From Aspidapion aeneum (lineage: Eukaryota; Arthropoda; Insecta; Coleoptera; Brentidae): 64,000 nucleotides of DNA. Location: positions 144,085,920 to 144,149,919 of the forward strand of contig OY755038.1 in the NCBI GenBank assembly GCA_963576565.1. Direction: 5' to 3'. Positions 32,620-42,611 of this stretch are shown one piece after another. How positions within the stretch are numbered: the stretch's first letter is position 1; every line of letters begins with the position of its first letter. The notes under the pieces were generated by a model, which was not told the origin of the DNA, ran no database searches, and saw nothing but the letters and a program-made list of their open reading frames with translations. The translations under genes and the position numbers were made by a program.

Positions 32620-34368
32620 TTAAACTTGGTATCACACACACATGAGTTAGGGAAGGCATTTAAAAAAGAATTCGATTTGTTAAACGGTAACTGGGGCGCA
32701 TTTTCGATGAGGACACAAAAATCTAAACAAAATTTAAGGCCAAAAAGGGCACTAGGCTTCATCGGAGACGCTCTAAATTGGTGTTGTGGGGTCGCGACCG
32801 AAGAAAAACTCGATATAATTTCTGAGGATGACGAAACAGTAAAAAGGCAACTTAACACAATCAGTAAAGGGCTAGGCGAAACCCTTCACAGTATCGGGGA
32901 ACAGTCAAAACATTTTTCCGATTACACTATAAAAATTGGCGATACTTTTAAAGATACAGAACGTAAAATAAAATTTATCGACTCAAAAGTTTCAACTTTA
33001 AATAAAGAGGTTAAAGTAATCCTGAGGGATGAAGAAAGTTTTGCTAGCACGTCTCTGGTCAATCAGTATCAAAATTTAAGGCGAATAATATCTCTAACTC
33101 GCGCACTAAGAAAACAAAAAATTATTGAATCATGCAAAGCAAGAAAAATCCCTATTGAAATAGTCAATCCAGAGGTTCTACGAAAGGATTTAGATAATCT
33201 GGAAAAACAAATCTATTCGTCAAATCAAGGTTTGGCAATTTCAAAAGAAAAAATTTCAACATTTTACGAACTTCCAATATGCGACTGCAGCATCACGGAA
33301 AATAAAATTTTTATTCACATTAAAATACCGATTATACAACACAGACAAAAGTGGGACCTTTATGAACTGACCACCACACCCTTCGCATGGTTCAATCAAA
33401 CATGTACAATACCACACCAGGCATTGTACATCGCTGTCTCAAAAAATAATTACGAAAAAGAAGAGATTATACAAATTTCAGGTACATGGCTACATTTATG
33501 TAGACCTTATCACGACAAATTATGTTTTATTCCTAGGTTTTCTGCTGATAATATACAGGGACCAGAGTGCGCCAAAAAATTGTATCACGGCGCGTCTGTA
33601 GAAGAAATAAGTTCATACTGCCCGATGAATTGCCACTCGGGTAACTCGTTGATCATCTCAGAAATAAATGACATAACATACATACTTACACATCTGCAAG
33701 AAAAAACCTATCTCTCATGCGGTAGTGAAAAAACCGAGCTAAAAAACGTTTATAACAAAAAAGGAGCTTTAAAAATTAAAATCCCATGCAATTGCCAGTT
33801 AGAGTCATCCGGAGAAATTATTATCCCACAAAAATTCCCATGTAACAATAAAATCGAGACAGCGAGCATAGTTCACATTATACCTGCAGTTTGGTCAAAT
33901 CTAAAATCATTTATTTTAAGACCAAAAATGCAACACATGCAACCCACATATAAAGATATGCAAGAGTGCCTTAACTCAAATTGGACACTAAATATACCTC
34001 ATTTAAATTTGACGTCATCAGAGACAACATTAAAACAAATTGAAAATTCAGTAGACACTATCATACCGCAAACATACGGTTTCAGCGATAAATACGGTAT
34101 GGGAAGTCACGGAATTTTTCTACTATGGAATTTTCTGCTCTCAGTGTCGACTGCATACCTATTTTTTCATCATCCGATTATAAGTCTGGCAGCATCACCA
34201 GTTCAAGTTGCTAACGCACAAAATATTTTAAACACAACACAGATACACTACGAATATGACATATTATTCGGTGTCACGTGCCTTGCCCTGCTTTTGTTTT
34301 TAACCTATGTAAGTATAAGACTTCTCAAAAAACATTCAAAAAAATCGGCGTCACTAAATTTAAAATAA
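32614..34368 (+). CDS. ERR-2 envelope protein, N-terminally truncated
   Basis: An open frame of 584 codons. The first two residues come from the abutting ERR-1 LTR, so the true start, signal peptide and most of the N-terminal subunit are missing. A furin-type site RPKR ends at residue 45 and is followed by a Gly/Ala-rich hydrophobic stretch (ALGFIGDALNWCCG), the arrangement of baculovirus F and errantivirus Env proteins. A coiled-coil-like region (about 60-200), a Cys-rich ectodomain (about 220-440), a hydrophobic segment near 505-530 and a C-terminal membrane anchor at about 550-575 with a short basic tail follow. In the family this protein is a class I fusion glycoprotein at the cell surface. 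Without a signal peptide this copy should not be made as such. Confidence 0.82.
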   Translation: MTLNLVSHTHELGKAFKKEFDLLNGNWGAFSMRTQKSKQNLRPKRALGFIGDALNWCCGVATEEKLDIISEDDETVKRQLNTISKGLGETLHSIGEQSKHFSDYTIKIGDTFKDTERKIKFIDSKVSTLNKEVKVILRDEESFASTSLVNQYQNLRRIISLTRALRKQKIIESCKARKIPIEIVNPEVLRKDLDNLEKQIYSSNQGLAISKEKISTFYELPICDCSITENKIFIHIKIPIIQHRQKWDLYELTTTPFAWFNQTCTIPHQALYIAVSKNNYEKEEIIQISGTWLHLCRPYHDKLCFIPRFSADNIQGPECAKKLYHGASVEEISSYCPMNCHSGNSLIISEINDITYILTHLQEKTYLSCGSEKTELKNVYNKKGALKIKIPCNCQLESSGEIIIPQKFPCNNKIETASIVHIIPAVWSNLKSFILRPKMQHMQPTYKDMQECLNSNWTLNIPHLNLTSSETTLKQIENSVDTIIPQTYGFSDKYGMGSHGIFLLWNFLLSVSTAYLFFHHPIISLAASPVQVANAQNILNTTQIHYEYDILFGVTCLALLLFLTYVSIRLLKKHSKKSASLNLK

Positions 34369-35441
34369 AATACACCCGAAATCGTAATCAACTACGGTCA
34401 CACAAAGTTTCAAATCGAATTGAAAGAACAAAAAGATTTATTCTCCCTTCAAATCGGCGAAAAAGTTAATGCAAACATTGTCAATTGTGGCTCCGGCGAA
34501 TAAAAAATTCGTCGTATAATTAAATGCCGGTATATTTTATTTATACACGTGCTCAATGTAATTATAAAAACCGCATAGATTACATAACCGTATACTATGC
34601 CGGTAGTTTTGTATAATAAATAATTTTTATAAATGTTTACGACCTGCACTGCGCGTCGTAGTCCGCAAATGGAAGAACTCATTTTTACCGTGATATTTCA
34701 TGTCAAAGTCTACGCGAAAAGATTATTGAAGAAATATTATAGTAAATGATAGGAGCTAACCCATTTGCCGACAAGCTAATTGCCACATAGAAGAGATCGC
34801 CAAGTATAATTGTATATTATTACAATGTTAATAATTTTTATGAATCACAGGAGTGAGATTGAGAGATGTAAGGGGAATAAATTATAATGAAGGGCGTATA
34901 CCATAGAAAAAATAAATGTATGACATACATATTTTAAACTTAGTTAAATAATTTCTATAATGTCTTAAAAGGTGCAAAACGCACACATTGTTTTGAATGT
35001 ATAATAAAACAAATTGTGGAATGTATAAACAAATGTTATCAAATGATATAAGTATAAGCAGGCTAAATAAGCAGGGTTGCCAGGGTATAAATAATTCTAA
35101 AATGAACCGAGAACAATTAAATAATTTTTTCTCATTTTTGTAATTTTTGTCTCTTTTCAATGTAAACATATGTAAATATTTATTATGTCCTAACATCGTC
35201 TGTACATTAATTTTTTAGATCCACCTATTCTACTCGTTCCCAACATGAAGAAAGAAGACATGGAAGAACGATGACAACCTGACATAACCACGACGTCACA
35301 AAAGGCCTAGCAAAGCGGCCAAAAAGATCAACCAAAGTAATGCAAAAGACGAAAAAGTGGTGAGCAGGGCCGATTAGCACTGGTGTACAGCAGACAAATC
35401 GCCATAGAGCCAACCCACCAAGTAGTCAACCCAGACAGAGC
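34369..35441 (+). other. ERR-2 post-env noncoding region
   Basis: Mostly AT-rich, with no convincing frame. It lies between env and the minisatellite and belongs to the 3' part of the env-bearing element, unless it contains an unrecognised insertion. Confidence 0.5.
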
Positions 35442-35662
35442 TAACAGCCGATACCACAAGGCAACAGCCGATAACACAAGGCAACAGCCGATACCACAAG
35501 GCAACAGCCGATAGCACAAGGCAACAGCCGATAACAAGGCAACAGCCGATACCACAAGGCAACAACCGATAACACAAGGCAACAGCAGATACCACAAGGC
35601 AACAGCCGATAGCACAAGGCAACAGCCGATACCACAAGGCAACAGTCGATACCACAAGGCAA
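35442..35662 (+). repeat. 20-bp minisatellite, 11 copies
   Basis: The unit is approximately ggcaacagccgataccacaa. The variable position reads ataccac, ataacac or atagcac, and one copy is three bases short. All the antisense open frames rich in LLPC and VSAVAL over this stretch are translations of the repeat. Confidence 0.92.
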
Positions 35663-36092
35663 GACAGCTACCCAGAGCGCAGCATGAAAAAACCGGGGGG
35701 AGCCAACTCTAAACCCCCGCCAGTCGTGCCGCCAAATCAAACACTACGAACAGAAAAAAGGACCTACCATCCAGGTCTTCCTGAGGGAATGGACCGCACA
35801 AGTCAAAACGAGATAAGGACAGTTGGCAACAAAGCGAGATCTGAACATTTTCAAGGCAGCGTGCAAGACCCACAAATTCGTCACGGCAACACTGCGGTTG
35901 ATACTTCTTTATAAACCTACATTGGACTAGGTTGCGTCACCTGAAGAATGCAAAACAATCGGAACGAGTAGATGGGAATGGATAGACAATTATTTTAGTT
36001 AATTAGTTTTATAATTTATTAGGTACAGACGACTGTTATATTTTTTTTGTGAAAAATAGTTTAGTTGACAATCTGTGGGGACAGATTTTTTT
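35663..36092 (+). other. ERR-2 3' untranslated segment
   Basis: No recognised coding function. It runs from the minisatellite to the polypurine tract; a 76-codon frame at 35684-35914 has no recognisable motif. Confidence 0.5.
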
Positions 36093-36108
36093 AAAAGCAA
36101 GGGGGATG
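36093..36108 (+). promoter_or_regulatory. ERR-2 polypurine tract
   Basis: AAAAGCAAGGGGGATG directly precedes the LTR start TGTCAGG. It fixes the orientation of this element as plus, matching env. Confidence 0.75.
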
Positions 36109-36581
36109 TGTCAGGATAGAAAATAATGTCCTATTAAGTGAATGCCACAAGTTACGTTTATAAGCAAGTGCACATTAACCCTAAACATTCTAAGGAAATG
36201 AACTTCTGTATATAGTTCAAATTGTATTAAAAGTAATAAATTGTATACAGATTTATTATAAACAACGTGGCTAATGGGATTTCGATGATGTTTATACAGG
36301 AAACAAAACACATCTCGATATCCTATCAATGGCAAACGGTTTGTAATAAAAGCATCTCCAAACGAGTTTAGCAGTTAGTTGTACGCTGAGAACCTAACGC
36401 CCAGGCTTAGTTAATAGTGATCAAGTAGTACGTTAGTCAAGTATAAGAAGTTAAGCCTATAAAAGAAGATTTGTAGACAAGATGTATTTAAGTACAATGT
36501 AAGTAGTAAATATAAGTATTATAATAAAACCATTACTCCTAACTTAAACTGTGTTCGTCACGATAAAACCCCCTCGTGACA
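36109..36581 (+). repeat. ERR-2 3' LTR (473 bp)
   Basis: It starts TGTCAGGATAG and ends ACCCCCTCGTGACA; the last 14 bases equal the end of the ERR-1 LTR. It contains TATAAAAG (36458-36465) and AATAAA (36523-36528). No second copy is in the window, so the start is inferred from the polypurine tract and the TG dinucleotide. Confidence 0.75.
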
Positions 36582-36599
36582 TATGGTACATACATGACA
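36582..36599. other. 18-bp junction sequence at right edge of composite
   Basis: It reads TATGG followed by TACATACATGACA. The last 13 bases equal the outer end of the ERR-1 LTR (10056-10068), and the first bases equal the start of the ERR-1 leader after its LTR. It lies between the ERR-2 LTR and the ATAT duplication. Confidence 0.8.
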
Positions 36600-37152
36600 A
36601 TATTTTGATATCTTTTTAGTAAGATCTGGAAAGCGATAGAATAATTGCTGTCTGTAACAGGCAATGATTTGATTAAATTTAATGTTTCACCCTGTAGCAA
36701 CGTTAATAAATACCGAAATTTTGTGGCATCAGAAATTGTTGTGACATTATGACACATGGATAAAAAAGATCGTAAAATGTAGGCCATTTTGTTATTTGAC
36801 CGTTAAAGAGTTGAATAGTCATTTTAAGCTGATCAGAAAGCGGATTTTGAGGAGGAGGTTCCACTGGCGGAGCGTAGGGAGTCAAAGAAGAAGTTTTTGG
36901 AGTTGGAAACAACTCATAGTAAATCTCCTTTGCTGAAAAATAATAGCTATCCGTCTCTATGAGCCCAATGAGGTCGTTATGCAAAGATTTAAAATCTGAA
37001 TACTGTTCTTTTAATGTTTCAAACTGTATTTTAAATAAAGAATGTTTTGAAACATCGGTTTTTGCTTTTTGTGCTGCCGTATAAATTTCTGTTATTCTTC
37101 TTATTGCGGTTTTTCTTTGCTTGTTTAGGGTTTTTTTACTTTTATCAGCCAT
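36600..37152 (-). pseudogene. BEL-A gag, N-terminal part (frameshifted)
   Basis: Starts MADKSKKTLNKQRKTAIRR at 37152, with the coiled, charged BEL gag N-terminus and then the capsid motif LFNGQITKWPTFYDLF. Around 36780 the frame shifts by one and continues as DATKFRYLLTLLQGETLNLI and LLKRYQN up to the insertion edge. The rest of gag is at 9650. Confidence 0.88.
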
Positions 37153-37977
37153 TTTAAATGTTTGAAATGTTTTTAGTGTAATGAATTAAGAAAATTTGTT
37201 AAATACCTGATAAACTTATAAATAATAAATCCAAAAAAACAAAGCAATTTTTTTGTTTTTTGATTCACCAATCACTTGAACGCACCGTTTTTATGAAACA
37301 CTCTGTATATACCATATGTATTGAAATGCACTAATTTTCTTTTAGTCGCGGAAACACGTGAGCCGAAAAGTAATAGTTTTAATTGATTATTATTTATATT
37401 GTGGCGTTATCAGTGGTTGAGTGGGGGGGGGGGGAATACCATAAAAAAAATTAATTTTACTTTATTAAAATCAATTTTACCAAAAACTCAAATTTCAATA
37501 TTTTACATTCGATAAGTCACATGCTTACTAGGTTTATGACAAAAGGGGTGCCGGATCAACGATCAGTCGCAGTTGGGGGTGGGTATGATGGAGGGGGGAG
37601 GCGCCACCAGATTTTTTCAAAACTCACTTTTGCCCGAGGGCAAACAAAAATTGGAAAACCTATACCTAATTAAGCTTATACTTACCCAAAAATATCCCAC
37701 TTCTGCATCAAGAGGGTGGCATATTGTGTAAGGGGTGGTTAGAAGAATAACGATTTTGATATAATTTACAAATGAATTGCGTTTATTTAGTTCACTTTCT
37801 AAAGTTTAGTTTAGGGGAGTTCATTTTACTGAGTTTTAAGTTTTACTAAAAATTAATGATTTAATTTTAGGTATTGATTTAATTTTAAGTGTACATATTT
37901 TGCCGTTGACGAACTAGCAAAGCAGGGAGCGAAGAGGTATCTTTTCTCTTGTACATTGAGGTGTCTTAAAATTATTT
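37153..37977. other. Noncoding spacer between BEL-A and GYP-1
   Basis: A BEL-A 5' LTR is expected here but could not be matched to a second copy. It contains a G(13) run near 37424-37436. No gene is seen. Confidence 0.55.
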
Positions 37978-39590
37978 TGTAACGTGTCATTTTTACGTTT
38001 AAGGCAAACGTTACATATTTGTTTATTTAGGTAAATAATCAAGGCTCTTCGACTCGTCTTTCTGTACACAAATTAAGGGTATTTTATAGAGCTAGGTTTG
38101 GAGGTTATATAGTGTCCAAAAAGTTACCTTATAGAGGAGACATTCCATCGAATTACTGTGGACACTGCGCACATCGTATTATCTGGGCATCGTAATTGGA
38201 ATTTAAGATAAGTTTCGGGAAAAATCACATAAAAACTTTCGATTGTTTTGTTTATCTGTAAAATTTCGTAATTTTCTTTGACGTTCACGGATTAGCTAGT
38301 TTTGATAGCACGAAAATATAGTTAGGTCCACGGTTTGACCAGGAACAACCGAGGCTCCGCCCACTTTGATATCCTTATTAATTTGATAAGGAGAAGATAA
38401 AATAAATACGAGTTAGGCACTTTTGTAAATGGGAGATAAACGAGGGATAAAAACCAAGACTAAAAGAATATACGAAATCGTATTTTTATATTATATAAAT
38501 TAATATATAATCATAGTTGAATTAAGTTGATATCTAGCTCAGTTAGTCGGATTGAAGGGTTGTGTAGGGCTAGCTAGTGGTGAGCAAACTTAACATCTGA
38601 ACACTCTTGTGCCGAGTTTAAGCAGTAATTCAATGTGTATTTTTAGGTTCAAGTTCAGAAACAACTTTATTAATGTAAAAATGTTTTACAAAGGTGACGT
38701 GAAACTATATGAATCTTAGAGAAAACATATATAAAGAGCAAAGGAAACTTTTGAATAAAACTGTAACTAAAATACAACTAAATTCTACACTTAGTATAGC
38801 TTTACTCATATGGGAATTGGTTGAATGTTCGAATATTCCTGGGTTTGCTGCATGCTCTGATCTCCAGTAATTGATTTTACAGTTGATGGTTTCAATGCTG
38901 AGCTTCTTATAGTCCGTCTGGTTATTTTCCTCCTACTTGCTATGTTGGCGGGGGTCCGGTAGGCAAATATTCGGTCTATGTATGGAGGGTGTCTCGATGT
39001 CCTTGTTATAAAAATTTCAACCGTGGAAATAGATCCGACAACACCTCATGCGCAGGGTACGAAATTATTAGTGTATTTCATCATTGGTTAGTTTGAAAAC
39101 CGCGGTTTTTTTCTCCGGTCTCGCAAACCGGAGTTAGTGATTTTTCGGCGAGAGTGTTATTTTATAAATGCGTTTGCATTCTTAGTTGAATTTAACCGGG
39201 AAAATTTGGTTGGTACTGTGTACTGTCCCCACCAAATCTAGAAACGATTTCCGGCAACTTCATTTTTTTTGTGTTCTCGACAAAGTGTCTTGGCTTTTTC
39301 CTAAAGAATTTTGGCTGGGCTGGTCTGTTGGTGTCGCCATTGTTTTTGTGGTTATTGGCACTTTATGGCACTGCAGTAGTTGCAAATTATACCAAAGGCG
39401 GTATAACTGTGAGCCGTCGTGTTTAGGCGAATCCTAAGTGACGCTCACACCCTCTGAGAGGGATTTAAGGCGGCCTACGTCGTTTCTACGGAAAGAGCAG
39501 TGCCCTGTCCAATCCATCACTGGGACAGTTGTGCTGGACGCTGGTGTGAAGCCGGGTGTAGCACTGTAACCCTGGAAAAGGGTTTTATGC
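37978..39590 (+). repeat. GYP-1 LTR, first part (lacks both introns)
   Basis: Aligned to the GYP-2 LTR from its first base. It is continuous where GYP-2 has two GT...AG segments: gagcagtg joins ccctgtcc, and ggaaaag joins ggtttt. The last four bases, ATGC (39587-39590), are the target duplication of GYP-2. Confidence 0.88.
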
Positions 39591-40950
39591 TGTAACGTGT
39601 CATTTTTACGTTTAAGGCAACGTTACATATTTGTTTATTTAGGTAAATAATCAAGACTCTTCGACTCGTCTTTCTGTACACAAATTAAGGGTATTTTATA
39701 GAGCTAGGTTTGGAGGTTATATAGTGTCCAAAAAGTTACCTTATAAAGGAGACATTCCATCGAATTACTGTGGACACTACGCACATCGCATTATCTGGAC
39801 ATCGTAATTGGAATTTAGGATCACAGGTTTCGGGAAAATCACATAAAAACTTTTGACTGTTTTGTTTATCTGAAATTTCATAGTTTTCGTTGACTGTCAT
39901 GACAATGAACAGCGATTCTGCTGGGGAATGGCGGCGTTGCCGCATCACAAATGGTTTCAGTAACAGGGAGGAAACATTTGGATGAACATTTCATTCCCTT
40001 ACGTTTATTATCTTTATTAATTTGATAGGGAAAGGATAGAATGAGTACGAGTTGTGCACTTTTGTGGATGGGAGATGGACGAGGGATAAAAACCAAGACT
40101 AAAAGAATAAACGAAATCGTGTGAGTTAACATCTGAACACTCTTGTGCCGAGCTTCTTAGCAATAGTTCAGTGTGTATTTTTAGGTTCAGGTTCAGAAAC
40201 AACTTTATTACTGTAGAAATGTTTTACAAAAATGGCGTTAAACCATATGAATATTGGAGAAAACATTTATAAAGAGCGAAGGAAACTTTTGACTAAGACT
40301 GTAACTGGAGTGCAACTAAATTCTGCGCTCAGGATAACTTTACTCATATGGGAATTGGTTGAGTGTTCGAATATTTCTGGGTTTGATGCAAGTTCTGATC
40401 TCCAGTAATTAGTTATTTTCCTTCTACTTGCTATGTCGGCAAGGGTCCGGTAAGCAAATGTTCGGTTTATGTATGGAGGGTGTCTCGACGTCCTTGTTAT
40501 AAAAATTTCAAGCGTTGAAATAGATCCGACAACACCTCAATGTGCGTTTTACCTAATTTCAATGTCCCCTTGGTCGGTGCTGGCCCCTATATACCGGTAT
40601 GGAACTATTGCTGTATTTCCTCATTGGTTAGTTTGAAAACCGCGGGTTTTTCTGGTTGGTTGGTATTGCGTTTTACTGTCCCCACTCCCCACCAAAATTA
40701 CAAAACGGTTTCCGGCCACTTAATTTTTTTGTGTTCTGCCTGGTCTCTTTTCAAAAGAATTGGCTGGGTCGGCAACAGGTCTCTGGGATCGCCATTGTTT
40801 TTGTGTAGTGGCACTGCAAAAACTGCAGGTTCTGTCCCAGAGACTGTAAAGAGTGAGTCCGTCGTGAGGCGTATCTCGTGGACGGCTCATATCCTCTACA
40901 TAGAGGGATTTAAGGCGGCCTACGCCCTTTCTACGGAAATAAGAGCATTG

Positions 40951-41155
40951 GTAAGTTCGATTTTATTTTTTTCATTTTTATTTATTTGAGGACTCTTCAA
41001 GATAATATTTGCCTCCCAAATTGTAATTATTTTTCGTGTGAAATGTACTTTTTTTTTTGACAAAAGACGTGGGGAATTTTTGGCGTTTTTATATTTTTCT
41101 TTTAACCACGTGTTGGATAAAAACTATATATATTGTTTTTCTCCTTTGTCTACAG
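40951..41155 (+). other. Predicted intron 1 inside GYP-2 LTR (205 bp)
   Basis: It begins GTAAGT and ends with a pyrimidine-rich tract and CTACAG. It is exactly absent from the homologous GYP-1 LTR. The equivalent in the 3' LTR is 50030-50235. Confidence 0.8.
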
Positions 41156-41229
41156 CCCTGTCCATTCCACCGACAGCTGTGCTGGACGCTGGTGGGAAGC
41201 CGGACGAGCCAGTTGTAACCCTGGGAAAG

Positions 41230-41327
41230 GTACGTAGGGTTATTTTAGTTCATCTGTTTAAATCTGCTGTATTTTACTGAGTCGACATGGGGTTCTCCAG
41301 GAAACTGAAACATTTCATTTTCCACAG
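41230..41327 (+). other. Predicted intron 2 inside GYP-2 LTR (98 bp)
   Basis: It begins GTACGT and ends TTCCACAG. It too is exactly absent from GYP-1. The equivalent in the 3' LTR is 50310-50407. The 74-nt exon between the introns differs by a non-multiple of three from its GYP-1 counterpart, so these are probably leader exons, not coding. Confidence 0.8.
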
Positions 41328-42597
41328 GGTTTTTACGCTCGGGCAAGAATCCCACAACCTTTTAAGACCAAAGTGCTGGCCTAACATCATGTGCTAAGCG
41401 AGCACGAGGGAAGGCGCGAGCAGAGCAGGAGACCCGGGAGCAGTGGTGAGACAACTGGACAACAGAATTCCAGGTTTACAAAATAAAACACACATAAAAT
41501 CATCAAGGACCAAGGTAGGAGCAAGCTTCAGATATAGTCTTTCACATAAATCTTCAATATAATTTAGACATAATCTTTTCATATAAATTTTTAATATAAT
41601 TTAGACGTAGTCTTTTCATATATAATTTTTCACAGTATAATTCCAACATTGCTTGTAAACGCAAGGTAACCGTATGACGTCATAACCACAATTTTGCGGC
41701 GTATTTACTAAATTGACTTGTTTTCCTTCATTTCATTTATTTAAGACAACTTCTCCTGTGAAATTTGGAGTGCCTTGCTATTTTGGCCCGAACTTATTTG
41801 GTATTTTTTTCTCAGATCTAATTATACAAGATGAACTAAATCTGTGTGTTATTTGTACAACCCAATGACCAACTTTGCGGAGACAAAAGAGAGATGAGAT
41901 TATATGTTTTAGCGGTTTCTTTACACTGTTTTGCCTCATGGGGTGGATCTCGGACTGGGTTGCTGTCTGTCTCATTCTACCCAACGTAGAATGATGACAG
42001 CAGATATTTGGTCCAGATCTCCCCTGTGATGGGACGATTTTGGAATTGTATTTTTTTTTACAATCATTTATATAACCGAGTCTCACACTACTGACTGAGA
42101 TGTAGGTACACTATGACCTGTTAAAGGAGTCCATCTACCTGTAAAGTGCTTCTAGTTTTATCATTTTGATTCAGTTAAAAATCTTTTAGAATTTTATCTC
42201 GTTTATTAGTCAATTTTTTTGGTTTTTTAATTACACAAATACTCTGGAAGCCTCGGAAGCAAGTAGAATTTCATTGTTTAGCTACAACGTTTGGGTTGAA
42301 CTGTATTTTATTTAAGAACTTCTTTGTAAAACATTGGTATTAAATAATGTGGCGCACTTAAAATTTTCTTATTTCTGAACCCCTCCTTCTCCACTGTATA
42401 AAAGTTACCGGGCATATCAATGTTTTACCTAGCTGGAAAATACAGTTCTGCTTCCAGATATTTGTTTAATTATTCAGTGGGTTTTTTGTGTCACAAATTG
42501 GCAGATTGTCATTATTCTGATTATAGTGTCACAAAATGGCGGCAACGTCTTTAAGCTGCCACAAATGTCACACAACGCATTTTAATAGGCCACAAAT

Positions 42598-42611
42598 TGG
42601 CGCCCAACGTG
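42598..42611 (+). promoter_or_regulatory. GYP-2 primer-binding site, tRNA-Lys type
   Basis: TGGCGCCCAACGTG stands three bases after the LTR end. It matches the 14-base start of the site used by elements primed with tRNA-Lys. The GYP-1 copy is at 52874-52887. Confidence 0.85.

Larger units (their letters stand above)
9651..36599. other. 26.9-kb composite insertion in BEL-A gag, duplication ATAT
   Basis: The bases ATAT stand at 9647-9650 and again at 36600-36603. If the material between is taken out with one ATAT, BEL-A gag continues in frame through the conserved motif after LLKRYQN. This shows directly that the block arrived as one insertion, with later insertions inside it. Its left edge is the outer end of an ERR-1 LTR; its right edge is 13 bp identical to the other end of that LTR. 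Confidence 0.88.
39591..42594 (+). repeat. GYP-2 5' LTR (3004 bp)
   Basis: TGTAACGTGTC...GGCCACA. It lacks 47 bp present in the 3' LTR and in GYP-1 (expected near 40405). An AATAAA lies at about 41484. Two introns lie inside it. Open frames here (such as 40540-40989) recur in the 3' LTR only because the LTRs are copies. Confidence 0.92.

Noticed and set aside
32616..32623. TTAA at the ERR-1/env junction as a possible piggyBac-type target
   Set aside because: No matching TTAA or terminal inverted repeat on the other side; the junction is explained by LTR ends.
35225..35740. Antisense frames rich in Leu-Pro-Cys and Val-Ser-Ala
   Set aside because: Translation of the 20-bp minisatellite.
37420..37440. 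Run of G as a possible polypurine tract for a minus/plus element
   Set aside because: No LTR start follows it on the plus strand, and no second LTR copy was found.
40540..40989. 149-codon frame in the GYP-2 LTR, repeated at 49559-50053
   Set aside because: Present twice only because the LTRs are copies; it runs into intron 1, and the matching GYP-1 sequence does not keep the frame.
41156..41400. A short protein-like frame appears if the two LTR introns are removed
   Set aside because: It has no start codon after an immediate upstream stop, and the GYP-1 exon length differs by a non-multiple of three, so conservation as coding is not supported.
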